Below, piece by piece: positions 1 through 10,974 of a stretch of DNA of 64,000 nucleotides. A model generated the notes under the pieces. It made no database searches. It was given only the letters and a program-made list of their open reading frames with translations, and was not told the DNA's origin. How positions within the stretch are numbered: position 1 is the stretch's first letter; every line of letters begins with the position of its first letter. This DNA is from Toxonevra muliebris (Eukaryota > Arthropoda > Insecta > Diptera > Pallopteridae), in the NCBI GenBank assembly GCA_963691655.1, contig OY829328.1, forward strand, positions 5,856,204 to 5,920,203, given 5' to 3'. The position numbers were made by a program, and so were the translations under genes.

Positions 1-3000
1 TATTAATAATAACAAAAAAAAAACTCAGTTTACATTCCTGTCAACTTAATCTACTCTAATTTGTTGCCACAGATATTACTGTAAAAAATTCTTGACGAGA
101 ATTTTTTTAACTCGTGAAAAATTTTACTCACATATTTTGTTAATAAACTTGTTTCTGTTTGATTTGTAAAACTGCATTAAAATGCTTATTTATTCCCTTT
201 TGGTTGTAACAACAAATTATTATTATATCACTGATCCATTTCTGATAGTTTTGGAAATTAAAAAAAAACTGAACTACTGAACAAAATATGTGAGAGCTAA
301 AGCTACACCATGTCTCGTGGAAAATAATTTTTAAGCATTCATAATAGAATGTTAAGGTTATCAACTTTGTTGCAACGATTTTTATAGAATTTTTCACTTG
401 TATGAGAGGAGGAGAACCAGCTACCCCACGTAGCATAAATCTATAAGACTCATTGGAGGCAATAATGAAAAATAAAACATTTAAATTAAAATTTTAAAAA
501 ATCCTAGGTACATTCTAGGATTAACAGAGTAACAATTTAAAACGAAATTAAATGATACATGTAGATATATATGTAGATATAATATTTTATGAAGGAAGTA
601 TGTATAAAAAATTATCAATCAACTTTATAGCATAACAAACATACTCTTTACTTTTGTACACATACTCGTACATAGAGCATGCAGAATATTTTTGTATTCC
701 GAAAATGTTTTCAGGCGTCATTAACAACTCATTCGATTTGCACAATTTGTATAAAGTTGTTTTCATTTTGTTCTTGTTTTTGTTGTTTCTTGCGCTTTAT
801 TAAGCATAATTCGATAAAATATTTTGATTGCCTTCACATATACAAATATGGAAACGTATATACGTAGGAAGCTACATATGTATGTATGATTTATGAATAT
901 GTAGGTATATAAGTGCTTTAGGACTTGCCTCTAAACTAAGTTTTGGTTTAAAGACATTTTAATCGCCATTTTATCACGTTATGTCGTAAAATTTTTTTTA
1001 TTACTTTGTCATTATTATTTCTTATAAGATTGCATAAATGGATAGATGAATGGACATTGGACATAAATACAAAAATTTATTAATTAACATATTAACCAAT
1101 CCGTTTTACTGAAAAAGTGGAAATCAAAAGTTTCAAATTTTATGGTGGATAGTGGGGATCACCTCTTGGCTGGTAAATTACTACAGGAAAGCTTTTCACT
1201 TCGCCGTTCGAAATCGGAATGCAACTGTAACTCGCACAACATGAAGGGATACGAAAAACTTCGGTCTTGGCCGTATATGGTCTGTTGTCCCATAATAGTT
1301 GTGGGTAGTGTCGCTTTAAAAATAAAATTTATCTAATATTCCCAAAATTGTACTCAGAAAACTCAAACCAAGCGAATTCTTGGTGGACTTGTGATACAAA
1401 TATGATAACGGCGACCACAATATATATTTTTTATGGACAGTGTCGGCAAAGAATTTTTGAAAGCAATTCGTATTAAAAAAAAAAAAAAAACTTTAGAAAA
1501 CACAAATTTTTGTGTATGCATATAAAATTGTAACCAACGTTTTATAGTTTCTCCACATGTGATACCGAAGCAAAAACTAGTAATGGACGATCAATGAAAC
1601 TAGTATAAAAGTAGCATATTACTTTTGAATCCGGTCTACCCTATCAGGTTGTTTAATATTTTAATACCATATGATCCAATTCAACTTCCCTACTTTTTAT
1701 AATATGAACGTGCGTACGTATTTATCTGCCAATTTTATATGAACGCAGGAAATTCTTATCGAATGAAAAAAACAACAAACAAAAAACACACATTTAGTAA
1801 ATTTAAGTAAAAAGAGAAATATGCATATGTACATATGTAGATATATTGTTAGTACACTCAGTCAGTGCTCAAATTAAGAAGATGCAACGAAGCGTTTCAT
1901 ACGCTCAAATAAATCAGAAGTTGTTGACACACGGGTGTCGCCCGTACCCAATAGATCTCTTCTCTACTTACTACTCGGTCCTTAACTTTCGATTTCAATT
2001 GCTGCCACTAGCGTCTGAAATTGTCGTCTGCAATGTGCGTTTTATATGATGTACAAATAAATGTGTACCAATGTGTTCATTTAAAATGTTTTTTAACACA
2101 AAGGCAAGAAATCAGAAGAATATTTACTGACAAATTGTCTCGCATATTTGAAATAACTTTCGAGATGAGAATCACAAATATTTTTGTTGAAATAAAGAAA
2201 ATAATTTACAAATGCGGTAAATTTAGATTGAATTGTAGTGATCTAAAATGATTGAAATTTAATTTAGGGGAAATAAAATTAGTGATATTTTTCTGCAATA
2301 AATTGATTAAAAAATAATAAATTCATTATTAAGTTACATATATTTACTTTAAAAAAAAAGAAAAAAACATTTAAAACCATTTTAGAAATTTTCCATTCCT
2401 CATTTAATTTGTTAACAATAGACACTCATTAAATTAAGTATAAACTCGTTTCTGTGTGAACTTAACCACATGAAGGATGTCAACATAACCACAACTTTAT
2501 AACTGTCCAATGTTTAACCAACAAAATAAACGCCTATTTCAGGAAAATAAGTAAAGGTAAGCAATAACGTAATCGTTTTCCACAGATAATAAGTAATTGC
2601 GTCATTACCCCATATTTCTTTTAACTGGCTGCTAGCTAACTTCGACCTATGCTTGCGCTTATGCTTGGTCAAAGGGTAAGCAAATTAAATGAATTTTAAA
2701 TTGGAAGCATATGTAATTAATAGTGAAGCCAATTGTTTACATAATTTAAATTGGAAACTAATTACACATTTGTCAATTGTACATACATACAATACACGTT
2801 AATAATCGAGTGCCTACCTAAATATCCTACAAAAAATGTAAAGGATAACATGCATACCTACGATAATTGCGTTATCGATATTTTCTCCTTGTCAGTTAAA
2901 TTGGAAATTTATGGTAATAATAAAAGAGCATAAAACAAAAATATGTCGTGTAGATATAGAAAAAGTAAACTAAATTTTTCAGTAGTAGTAGTACCAATTG

Positions 3001-3600
3001 TAGTGGCACAAAAAATAAATTGTAATTTGTGGTTTACGCTAAGGTATTTATTGTAAAAGTTCATTTAAAAATTATTGCTATCTCTTTGAAATAGAAACCA
3101 ATAATTAATTTCCCATGTAATAACAAATAAATTATAATTACCTACGCTTGCAACTTGCAACCTTATAATTTTGAAATAAGTATTTTATGAACTCAGCAGT
3201 AAATCTCGTTTATAGGGAAACTAGGGATGTACAAAGCAAACTGATTTGTCTAAATTTGTATATATTTTAAAATTTCTATTATTATCATTACAATTTATTC
3301 ATCTTACTATAAATTCTAAGACTAATATTAATATAAAAGAGCACTAGCTGTCAGGCTGATTATTATTAGAAATAAGTAAAGTGTTATATTCTTGTAAGAT
3401 TAAAATCGCTTGCTCTAATATAGCGGCTGTGAAATGTTTAATTAGCCACCACATTTTTTTCAGGTACCACTTGCAGAGACTTCAAAAGAAAAGGAATAAA
3501 ATATGTTGAAGATGAAGAATTCATTGATTTTTCAATTACATTTGAAATATAACCACATTATCATAAATTATACAGTAATGCAAAAACCGAATTTTTTGCA
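1..3600. other. AT-rich intergenic DNA
   Basis: No host gene can be supported here. The open frames are short, low-complexity and lack splice partners. Apart from the SINE at 1142-1312 and a possible LTR scrap near 1845-2035, I see only AT-rich unique-looking sequence. Confidence 0.6.
1142..1312 (+). repeat. SINE copy A
   Basis: The body AAGCTTTTCACTTCGCCGTTCG, the AACTCGCA..ACATGAA block and the end TCTGTTGTCCCATAATAGTTG match the copy at 29575-29724. The tRNA-like head is not clear in this copy. Confidence 0.6.
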
Positions 3601-3686
3601 TTAGAACCAAGCAACTCACACTACGTAAGTAAAGAATGGAATTTTTTGTTGTTGTAATTACATTAAGCTTCCATGTAGTAAGTAAA

Positions 3687-3900
3687 TAATGGAATTTGTT
3701 GTTGTTGTAATTATATTAGGCTTCCATATGGAGCCAACAAAATAAAAAAAAAAAATTATTTAATTGATTTAAAAAAGAAAAATTCAAATCCATGTGGAGC
3801 CAAAAAAATTTTTTTTAAATCAATTAAAATTTTTTTTTTTAATTTTGTTGGCTCCATATCGAAGCCTAATATAATTACAACAAAAACAAATTCCATTATT
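3687..3900. mobile_element. Foldback (long inverted repeat) element
   Basis: Arms at 3687-3750 and 3837-3900 are near-perfect inverted copies running from AATAATGGAATTTG through GCTTCCATATGGAGCC to AACAAAAT, with an A/T-rich loop of about 90 bp. A partial direct copy of the outer arm lies just upstream at about 3637-3685. It has no coding capacity. Confidence 0.75.
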
Positions 3901-3949
3901 TTTTGCATTATTCTAGAAAAGCAATTCCTCTATTTTAAAGCTATTTTAA

Positions 3950-4005
3950 AGAACTCTGCGTAGCAGTCAAGTACACTAACCATTATGCCATAGTGGTCAC
4001 TTTAT
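3950..4005 (-). repeat. tRNA-like SINE head fragment
   Basis: On the minus strand, CTATGGCATAATGGTTAGTG then ACTTGACTGCTACGCAGAGTT resembles a tRNA A-box and anticodon arm. There is no complete acceptor stem, so it is read as a SINE head and not a tRNA gene. Confidence 0.45.
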
Positions 4006-4515
4006 TTTGAGTTGTACCTTCGCCAAGAGATTATGTAGCGCAAGACACAAACTTTATTAAATATTGTGGCGAGAACGAATACTTCATTCCACATTTATCA
4101 GAAGGGGTATTCGCATATTTAATGGTACCCGAGAGCTCAGTGGAACTTTTAGTCAAATAAAAACTCACAAATATTGGATATTCCAAAAATTATGAAGTTT
4201 TGGAACAAAATATTTAAAATATACCCTAACAAATTTAACAAAAAAATCACGGAAATATTTTAATTTTCATAGAAATCGTATGAAAAGCATTACTATTTTT
4301 TATTATTATTTTTATTTTATTTAAATTTATAATCGAAAACAATAAATCAGTTATAAGTACATTATGCTTTGATTTAAATTAAATAAAAGAATAATGACAA
4401 TAACTTTTTTGTCGTCTGTCATGATACATTTAACATTTTCTTTTTACATATTAAACTCTGCTATTAAAAACTTTCATTATTTTATAGCAATTTATAAACA
4501 ATTAACTAATTTTTC

Positions 4516-4833
4516 TCAATTTTCATTTTCCCAATTAAGAGCATTTATTATTTCTTCCTCATTTAAATTTGATTTGCCTAAATATCTCTTTCTGAACTCC
4601 CCAAGAACTGGACACTTTCCAATAAAATGCTGCATTGTTTCATCTTCTCCACTGTTGCATAAAGTCCACCTCTTCAACGAGTTTTCAAAGTTATTGGCAT
4701 TTAGTGCTAGCAGATCACAACGCGCCTTAAAAATTATGGATATGCCGCTTATTCGCATCCCTTCTTTGATATAAGCAAAACCTCTGCCATGATCTAAATG
4801 TTTATAAATTGTTGTATTGCCAACTAACAGCAT
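4516..4833 (-). pseudogene. 3' end of a non-LTR retrotransposon ORF2 (5'-truncated)
   Basis: The 105-codon frame ends like the C-terminal region of R1/I/Jockey-type reverse transcriptase polyproteins: IIFKARCDLLALNANNFE, then a zinc-binding CxxC...HFIGKCP cluster (TLCNSGEDETMQHFIGKCPV) and LGEFRKRYL. The catalytic reverse transcriptase and endonuclease parts are absent. Upstream on the same strand I see no continuing frame, so this is a typical 5'-truncated dead insertion. AT-rich repeats toward 4290-4330 may be its 3' tail. Confidence 0.75.
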
Positions 4834-6884
4834 TACTACAAAATACCCGCAATCTTAAGTGTGTTAGCAGATTAGAAAAAAAATGTATATCGACTCCGAA
4901 CATTTTTAGTATCTATTTATGAGCTTTTGGTAAGCCAAAAGCCTATTGAAAATTTTCGTGATACAAAGTAGATTTTTAGAGCTTGGACCGAGGTTAGTAC
5001 AGTTAGCGATACAACAAAACCTTTTTTTTTTTGTATGGGACTCGATACACTTTAATATACACATATGTATTTCTTTAAATACATTTTCAGTTTTTTTAGT
5101 GGTTATTTTTTTGTAAGGGCTTTTTTTACAACGGTTTAAATCAGGAAAGCAATACTGGTTAACTAAAAACCGGTTTTTATCTTTAGTTAACACCAGGGTT
5201 AAGACCTTGGAAATTTAATATAGTAGTAAATGATGGAAAAAAGCGTAGCGAAACCAAAATTTCAGTAGTAAATTCAGAAATTCCTATATAAAACATAAAA
5301 AATTAAATAATTTTTTAATGGAAATAGTACATAAAAAATTATTACTATCATGCGAACTAAGCGCCTTCTTTACTGCTCCCGGTAGATACATCTGATTTTT
5401 ACATTCAGGTTTTAAGTTTAAGCCATTGGTTGCGTTCAGAAAACGACCTCTGCTCAGCAACATGTTGAGCTGAAGTATCAGAAAAATAATACTCTCAATG
5501 AATTGACGACTGCTCAATATAATTTTTGTTGATCATAAAGAGTTCAATTTGCGTTCATAAGACATACAGGTAGCAGTGGTGGAGCAGAGGCGTCTTCTGA
5601 ACGTATCCATTTTTTCATATATTTGTGTTCTCTTTTCATTCAAGTAAAAGAATTACCATATTCAAGCATTTGACATGTGTGGATTTTTGAAAAACAGTGG
5701 TATCAGAACTTTCTGCACAAGTAATATGCAGTGAAAAAATCTTAGTAGATTTTAACTCAAGCGAACTGACGGAGTAAATTTTAAAATTTTGCGAAAAACA
5801 TAGCAAATTTATTACGATCGTAGTGAAGTCCGAACCCTGGTTAACATCCATATCATCCCAAAAGGAATATGAGGAATGCATGACTTTTATCATAAACGAA
5901 TTCGGTCATGAAAAAATCATAAAGAAACGATGAATTGAGCTGTAAGGGAACAGGGAATGCACAGATTTCTTCTCTCATAGCTTTGCTTCACTTTTTATAT
6001 AATCGAAAATAGCAAAGAGAAAACATATCGTACCAAGTAATGCAACTTGAAAATTGAAAACGAAATAACAGAAAATTTGCTTTTTTCTAACCGATTTTTT
6101 ACTTTTGCGACACGTTGTATCTCGTCTGTGTACTTTTTTGTTTTTTTTTTGCAAACTTAAGTACACTAATTTAGTCGTTTTGTGAGAGGTTGATTATTCA
6201 ACGTCTTCAACGGCCAAGTGATTTGAATTCACTGAAAAGTAAGTAATTTCTGTTATATGAAATATATTCTTCTTAAATACTTAGCAATACTTTTGTTTTA
6301 TAGGGAATGTTGGTGAATGTATGTAAAATTCTTTTAGAAAAGGTCCTTGAAACACAGGCTAAAAGCAATATATTGGTAGAAAAAAATCTTTTCCAGTACA
6401 AATTTCCTATTAGATTAAATTTTCTACTATTCCTCTATTGATGACATTGGAATCCAATATTTGATACATGATATTAGCAGCGAAAAATTAATGTATGATT
6501 TCGACATCGATTCTTTCATTTACGATAGTTATTGCATAAAATAGTGATGAAAACTATTTTTTGCATTCCCAGGTAATTCAAAGTAGGAAGCATTACTTTT
6601 TGCAGGACATCGCCGTATTAAAAATCATGTATTCTGGAAGTTATAGACTATAGGAACTATGCATTCCAACGTGCATTCCATTTTCCTTCTGGGGTACTTT
6701 CTTTTCTGATACCGTGACTGAGTTTTATGTCGATATAGAGGTGCAAGCAGAAATAATCTAATTTACCACGAAAACGCTCAAACAAACCACTCAAACCACG
6801 AAGAAAGAAGAACAATGAGTTGCTGGTAACTTCACCTGAAATAAATTCACCTTTCTTGGACCTTACAAAAGTCATAAAGTTGGC
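4834..6884. other. Intergenic DNA with no supported gene
   Basis: Only short, low-complexity open frames are present, none with recognisable protein similarity or splice context. Confidence 0.55.
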
Positions 6885-6892
6885 AATATGTA

Positions 6893-9664
6893 CACGGTTG
6901 CCACTTTGGTACAATTCTACCAAAACTGGTAAATTTTTTTCTATTTTTCTGCGTTTGGTACATTGGTACATGTTTTTAAAATTTGGTACATTCTGTAGGC
7001 AAAGTTAGCTTTTATAATAATTAAGAATTGTAAACTAATGTTCAAAATATTTTTGGTTGAAAAAGGTAAAATTTAAATATATATAATGCTTTCAAAAGAA
7101 TTGTGTGTCGGACGTTAAGAGTCTCATTATATCTAGTCGACCAAAACTATTTTTACCACGTTATATCAACTCGCTTTCAATGGTGTCTGTCTGTCTGTTC
7201 GGTACAAATTTTGCAATCGATTTTAAACTAACTTCCCGATGAGCTAGAGACTTGAAATTTTAAATATAGTTCAGAACTGGAAGACAATGCAATATGAGAC
7301 ATCTAAAATATATATAAATATAATAATATTTAAAATATTTTCGACAAAATTCCCCGCACCGGTGTAATTTCATATTATAACAGTGCGATACGCACTTTTC
7401 ATATAAATATTTTATACAAACGAAAAATATCCTTCACGTAGGCTTAGAATTACTCTCGGTCAGAGTTATTTTCAGGGGTCCTGCATTTTTTTGGTTAAGA
7501 TTTTTTTATCAATTTTTTTAGATTAATAAATTAATAAAATAATTTTTTCTGAGATCTATTTAAAGACTTCAAGTACAAGAAAAAATTGTGTAATAATTAA
7601 AAAAAAAATTATATAAAGGGTTTTTTTGCAGCTTCATGGAAGACATTTTGAAAATCGTCCAACGCAATGGCGTGCGTGATTGCGGCTCACTAGAAAATCT
7701 AAAAAATACCATTAGAAAAATTATAACTGTACTCTCAGGACATACTGAGATTATTTTGTTTGACCAACAATTCACAAAATGGCAGACCGCAAAAATTTGT
7801 TTTCTCAAAAATTGGACTTTTTTTTCGTAAAAACGAAGTTCCAAATTGAGGAAAGAATTAACCAAACTTACATCCTGGGCCATTTTTATGTAGAAGAACA
7901 TATTTAAATTTCAGTTATCGTGCACGTCAATGGCAAAAACCTTGTTTTGAGAAAAACTGGTTTAAAGTTTTGACTATCGGTTTTTAACATATAAAATATA
8001 CTTCTTCTCCTTTATAATAGCTGACCATAATTTGCAAGTTTATAGTTACAGTCACCAAGAACTAACAGTTATTAATAAGAAGGTGCTGAACAAAGGCACA
8101 GCCAAGCCTTTCTGGACGGCTGAAAGCGAAACCGAAGCACTGCGCGATCACGTTGGACTGTCTGAATACTAATCGTAAACTGTGTTGCATAAAGCAATGT
8201 TTTTATGGTGTTGGTTACGAATGTGCCAGAATTGTATTTAGGAATATAAAATTTGGCAAAAAATATTCTACAGACTGTTTGAAGTATTTTAATATTAAAA
8301 GCTGCACGGTTTCAAATTCCCCGCAAAAAACAGCTCATTCCCCGATTCCCCGCACAAAGTAAAATTTCCCGCATATCGGGGAATTCCCCGCAAGTTGGCA
8401 TCGCTGGTACACGCACACATGCAAAGAGGTCGCAATTCGCTCTTGTTGAAATAGGAACAAAGAAACATAGAAAACAGAAACGAGGTGCATTACCGATGGT
8501 GTGAAAGCGACGGTTGTCAACACATCCAGCAGACAAAATGTATGAATGGATGGGTTTGACGTGTTTTATGCAACAAGTATTTAACATTTTTTTGACAAAT
8601 AACATTCAGCATTTACAGTTTTTTATATATTCTTTATATCCAATACATACGCTTTTCGTTTTAAATCATGCAAATATTTTCAGACCTACTAAAATTTGCA
8701 ATTGCGATTTTCTGGACAATCTTTATGGGGTTATAAATCTGTATGGGGCTAGGAGAAATTATTTTATACTTTTTAGTCAGTTTTAAAAACGTGGTATGTT
8801 AAAAATTTTTTTTATTTAAATTTTAAAATACAAAATATGTTTCAATAAGTGTGTTCCTTTTTACTAAGAATGTAGTCTGGTGTTCCGGCCTAATTTTTAA
8901 GGATATTTCGGAAATTTTTTATTATAACAAAATAAAATGCGATCATTTTATTTTTTTTTTATATTATTGGCATCTTAAACTGTATAAAAAATTTGGTTTT
9001 TGAGTTTATTTCACGATATTTTTGTAGTGTTTTTTACGTCCAAAGTGGGCACCTAAAAAAAAGGAGTGGGACTGGCCCGGGTGATTACAGTACTTGAAGT
9101 TTTCTTAAACAAAAAATTTAAATAGATTTTTGTTCTGTAGGTTTGTCATTCTAGCAGGTAGTAGATTTAAACATTTGGATTAAAAAATAACAAAATGGCG
9201 GACTTCCAAATTTTTTTTGTTAATTGTTTTTTGCTGAAAATCGTTGTAAAAAATAGGAAATAATGATTAAAAACAAACAATTGTACTACCTGCGAGAGCC
9301 ATTGGCGTTTAAAATAACACATTAAAAGTTCAGCTCAATCGGTTCTATAGAATTCTCTGAGACCCCTGAGCCGGTCAAAAAAACGTTGTTTCGAGAAAAA
9401 CGCTTTTTAATTTTTCACAACAGGCGCTCTCGACTATGAGGTATAACTTCGTTAATATTTTGAGTTTTGGTCAGAAATTTTTACAGTATACTTTCAATAT
9501 ATTATACTTTCGAAATACATTTAAAAATTATAATTGATTTTTTGAAACTCGAACACTAGACAAAATCCTTAATAAATTTTATTTATTATATTGGTACATT
9601 TTCCTCCCATTTGGTACATTTTTTTGTAAATATTGGTACAAAAGATGAGTAAGTGGCAACCGTG
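6893..9664. mobile_element. hAT-type DNA transposon, non-autonomous or decayed
   Basis: The ends are inverted 13 bp repeats, CACGGTTGCCACT at 6893 and AGTGGCAACCGTG ending at 9664. They are flanked by an 8 bp duplication with one mismatch, AATATGTA (6885-6892) and AATATGCA (9665-9672). An 8 bp target site and a C-A-start inverted repeat are hAT hallmarks. Subterminal TTGGTAC motifs repeat at both ends (6908-6985, 9590-9640). No transposase frame is visible; the interior holds an exon-like host fragment (8023-8172) and the end of another element near 8310-8405. Confidence 0.75.
8023..8172 (+). pseudogene. Exon-like coding fragment inside the hAT element
   Basis: A 49-codon frame ends in TAA directly after a good acceptor (polypyrimidine stretch then ATAATAG at 8014-8020). 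The peptide (DHNLQVYSYS..., GTAKPFWTAESETEALRDHV, ending GLSEY) has balanced composition and higher G+C than its flanks, unlike the random frames around it. It reads like the last exon of a host protein. I do not recognise the protein and see no partner exon upstream, so a captured or orphaned terminal exon is the best reading. Confidence 0.45.
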
Positions 9665-9679
9665 AATATGCATCCTCAT

Positions 9680-10628
9680 CAGGCTTGCCAACTCTGGGGA
9701 AATTCGGGGGAATAGCGAAGCTCTGGGGTAATGAGGGAATGACTTCAATAATTGGGGGAATTTTAAAACAATGTTTTGGGTTAGATTTAATTCAAAAGAA
9801 TTACAGAAAACTCATAAAAATGATCGAAATAAGATTAAATAGTGCCACAAATAAAAAATAAATGAATTGTATCCACTTGGAAATGGACGGCCATCATTGT
9901 TAGAGTTAAGTCACGGCAAATAAACAATAAATAAAGTTATTTCAAAAGATATTTCGATGTCTTTCCCTTAAAGTATATTCAAAATATCGCTTGAAAGACA
10001 ATACAAACTTACAAAAGAGATATCTCTTAATTTTAAATGGAGTTTACCAATAGATTCTACGACCCAAAAGTAAGCTTACGTATCAAAGCTTTTTGGTGTG
10101 TCAATTTTACGGCCTTACATTGCTCCTTATGTTATATCCGAATCGGATATTATCACTACCGATAACAAATATAGGTCACTAAAAGCTATAAAGATAAATG
10201 TATCCAGTACTAGTGAGTATTGGTCTGAAATTTAAAGAATGAAAAACAGAGAAGATAAATCACTTAACTCTTTGTTAGCAAAACTTGTCAACTATTATTA
10301 TGGAGCCAATTTTGTATGTTATTCAATTATCTAAAGAAAAAAAAACTCTTTACAAATAGAACACTTGAAAAAATTTACACAAAATATGTACGACCATAAA
10401 AGTGACCAATTGTTTTTTTCGCCAACTCCTCATTTTATATTCATATATGTATTTGCATGTGTATATTTATTTTATATAAATTAGTTTTATATGAGTTTTT
10501 TATAAAATTTTTATTTTATTCAAAAAAATAAAAAGAGTTTTTCTTAAAAAAAAACAAAATTGGGGGAATTTGACATGAAATGGGAGAGAAAAAATTGGAA
10601 AATGGGGAAAAAAGGGTTGGCAGCCTTG
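9680..10628. mobile_element. Second hAT-type MITE, adjacent to the first
   Basis: The left end CAGGCTTGCCAACTCTGGGG at 9680 and the right end, read inverted, CAAGGCTGCCAACCC (ending 10628) form an imperfect terminal inverted repeat. The flanks ATCCTCAT (9672-9679) and ATCCACAT (10629-10636) are an 8 bp duplication with one mismatch. The interior is non-coding. A related end in opposite orientation lies inside the first element near 8310-8405. Confidence 0.7.
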
Positions 10629-10974
10629 ATCCACATTTATATGTACACAAAAAAGAGCAACAAATTCACCATGAAAAATGTCAAATAAACAAACAAAAGC
10701 AGCTGATGGCTATTCTTTCTTTGTTTTCTTTTCAGCGTCGTCACATCGTCATAGCTTTTTAAAATTACGGAAATTATTTTCAAATGCATATTTAACCACA
10801 AATTAAGAGATAAGTTAAATGTAAGTGAAATAATTTCCACAAAAAAATGTATACAAATTTTCACAGTTGAACAATTGCGATAACAGTTACGAAAAGTATT
10901 CCAATCTTCATTTCGAAGACAACGCCATTAACGTTTGACCTAAAACGTGAAATAAACTATCGAGATCGTATTCA

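Noticed and set aside
4394..4774. 126-codon plus-strand open frame
   Set aside because: It is antisense to the non-LTR retrotransposon fragment, which has recognisable zinc-binding residues.
8153..8786. Small open frames around the hAT interior as transposase
   Set aside because: No hAT dimerisation or catalytic motifs can be read; frames are short and unrelated.
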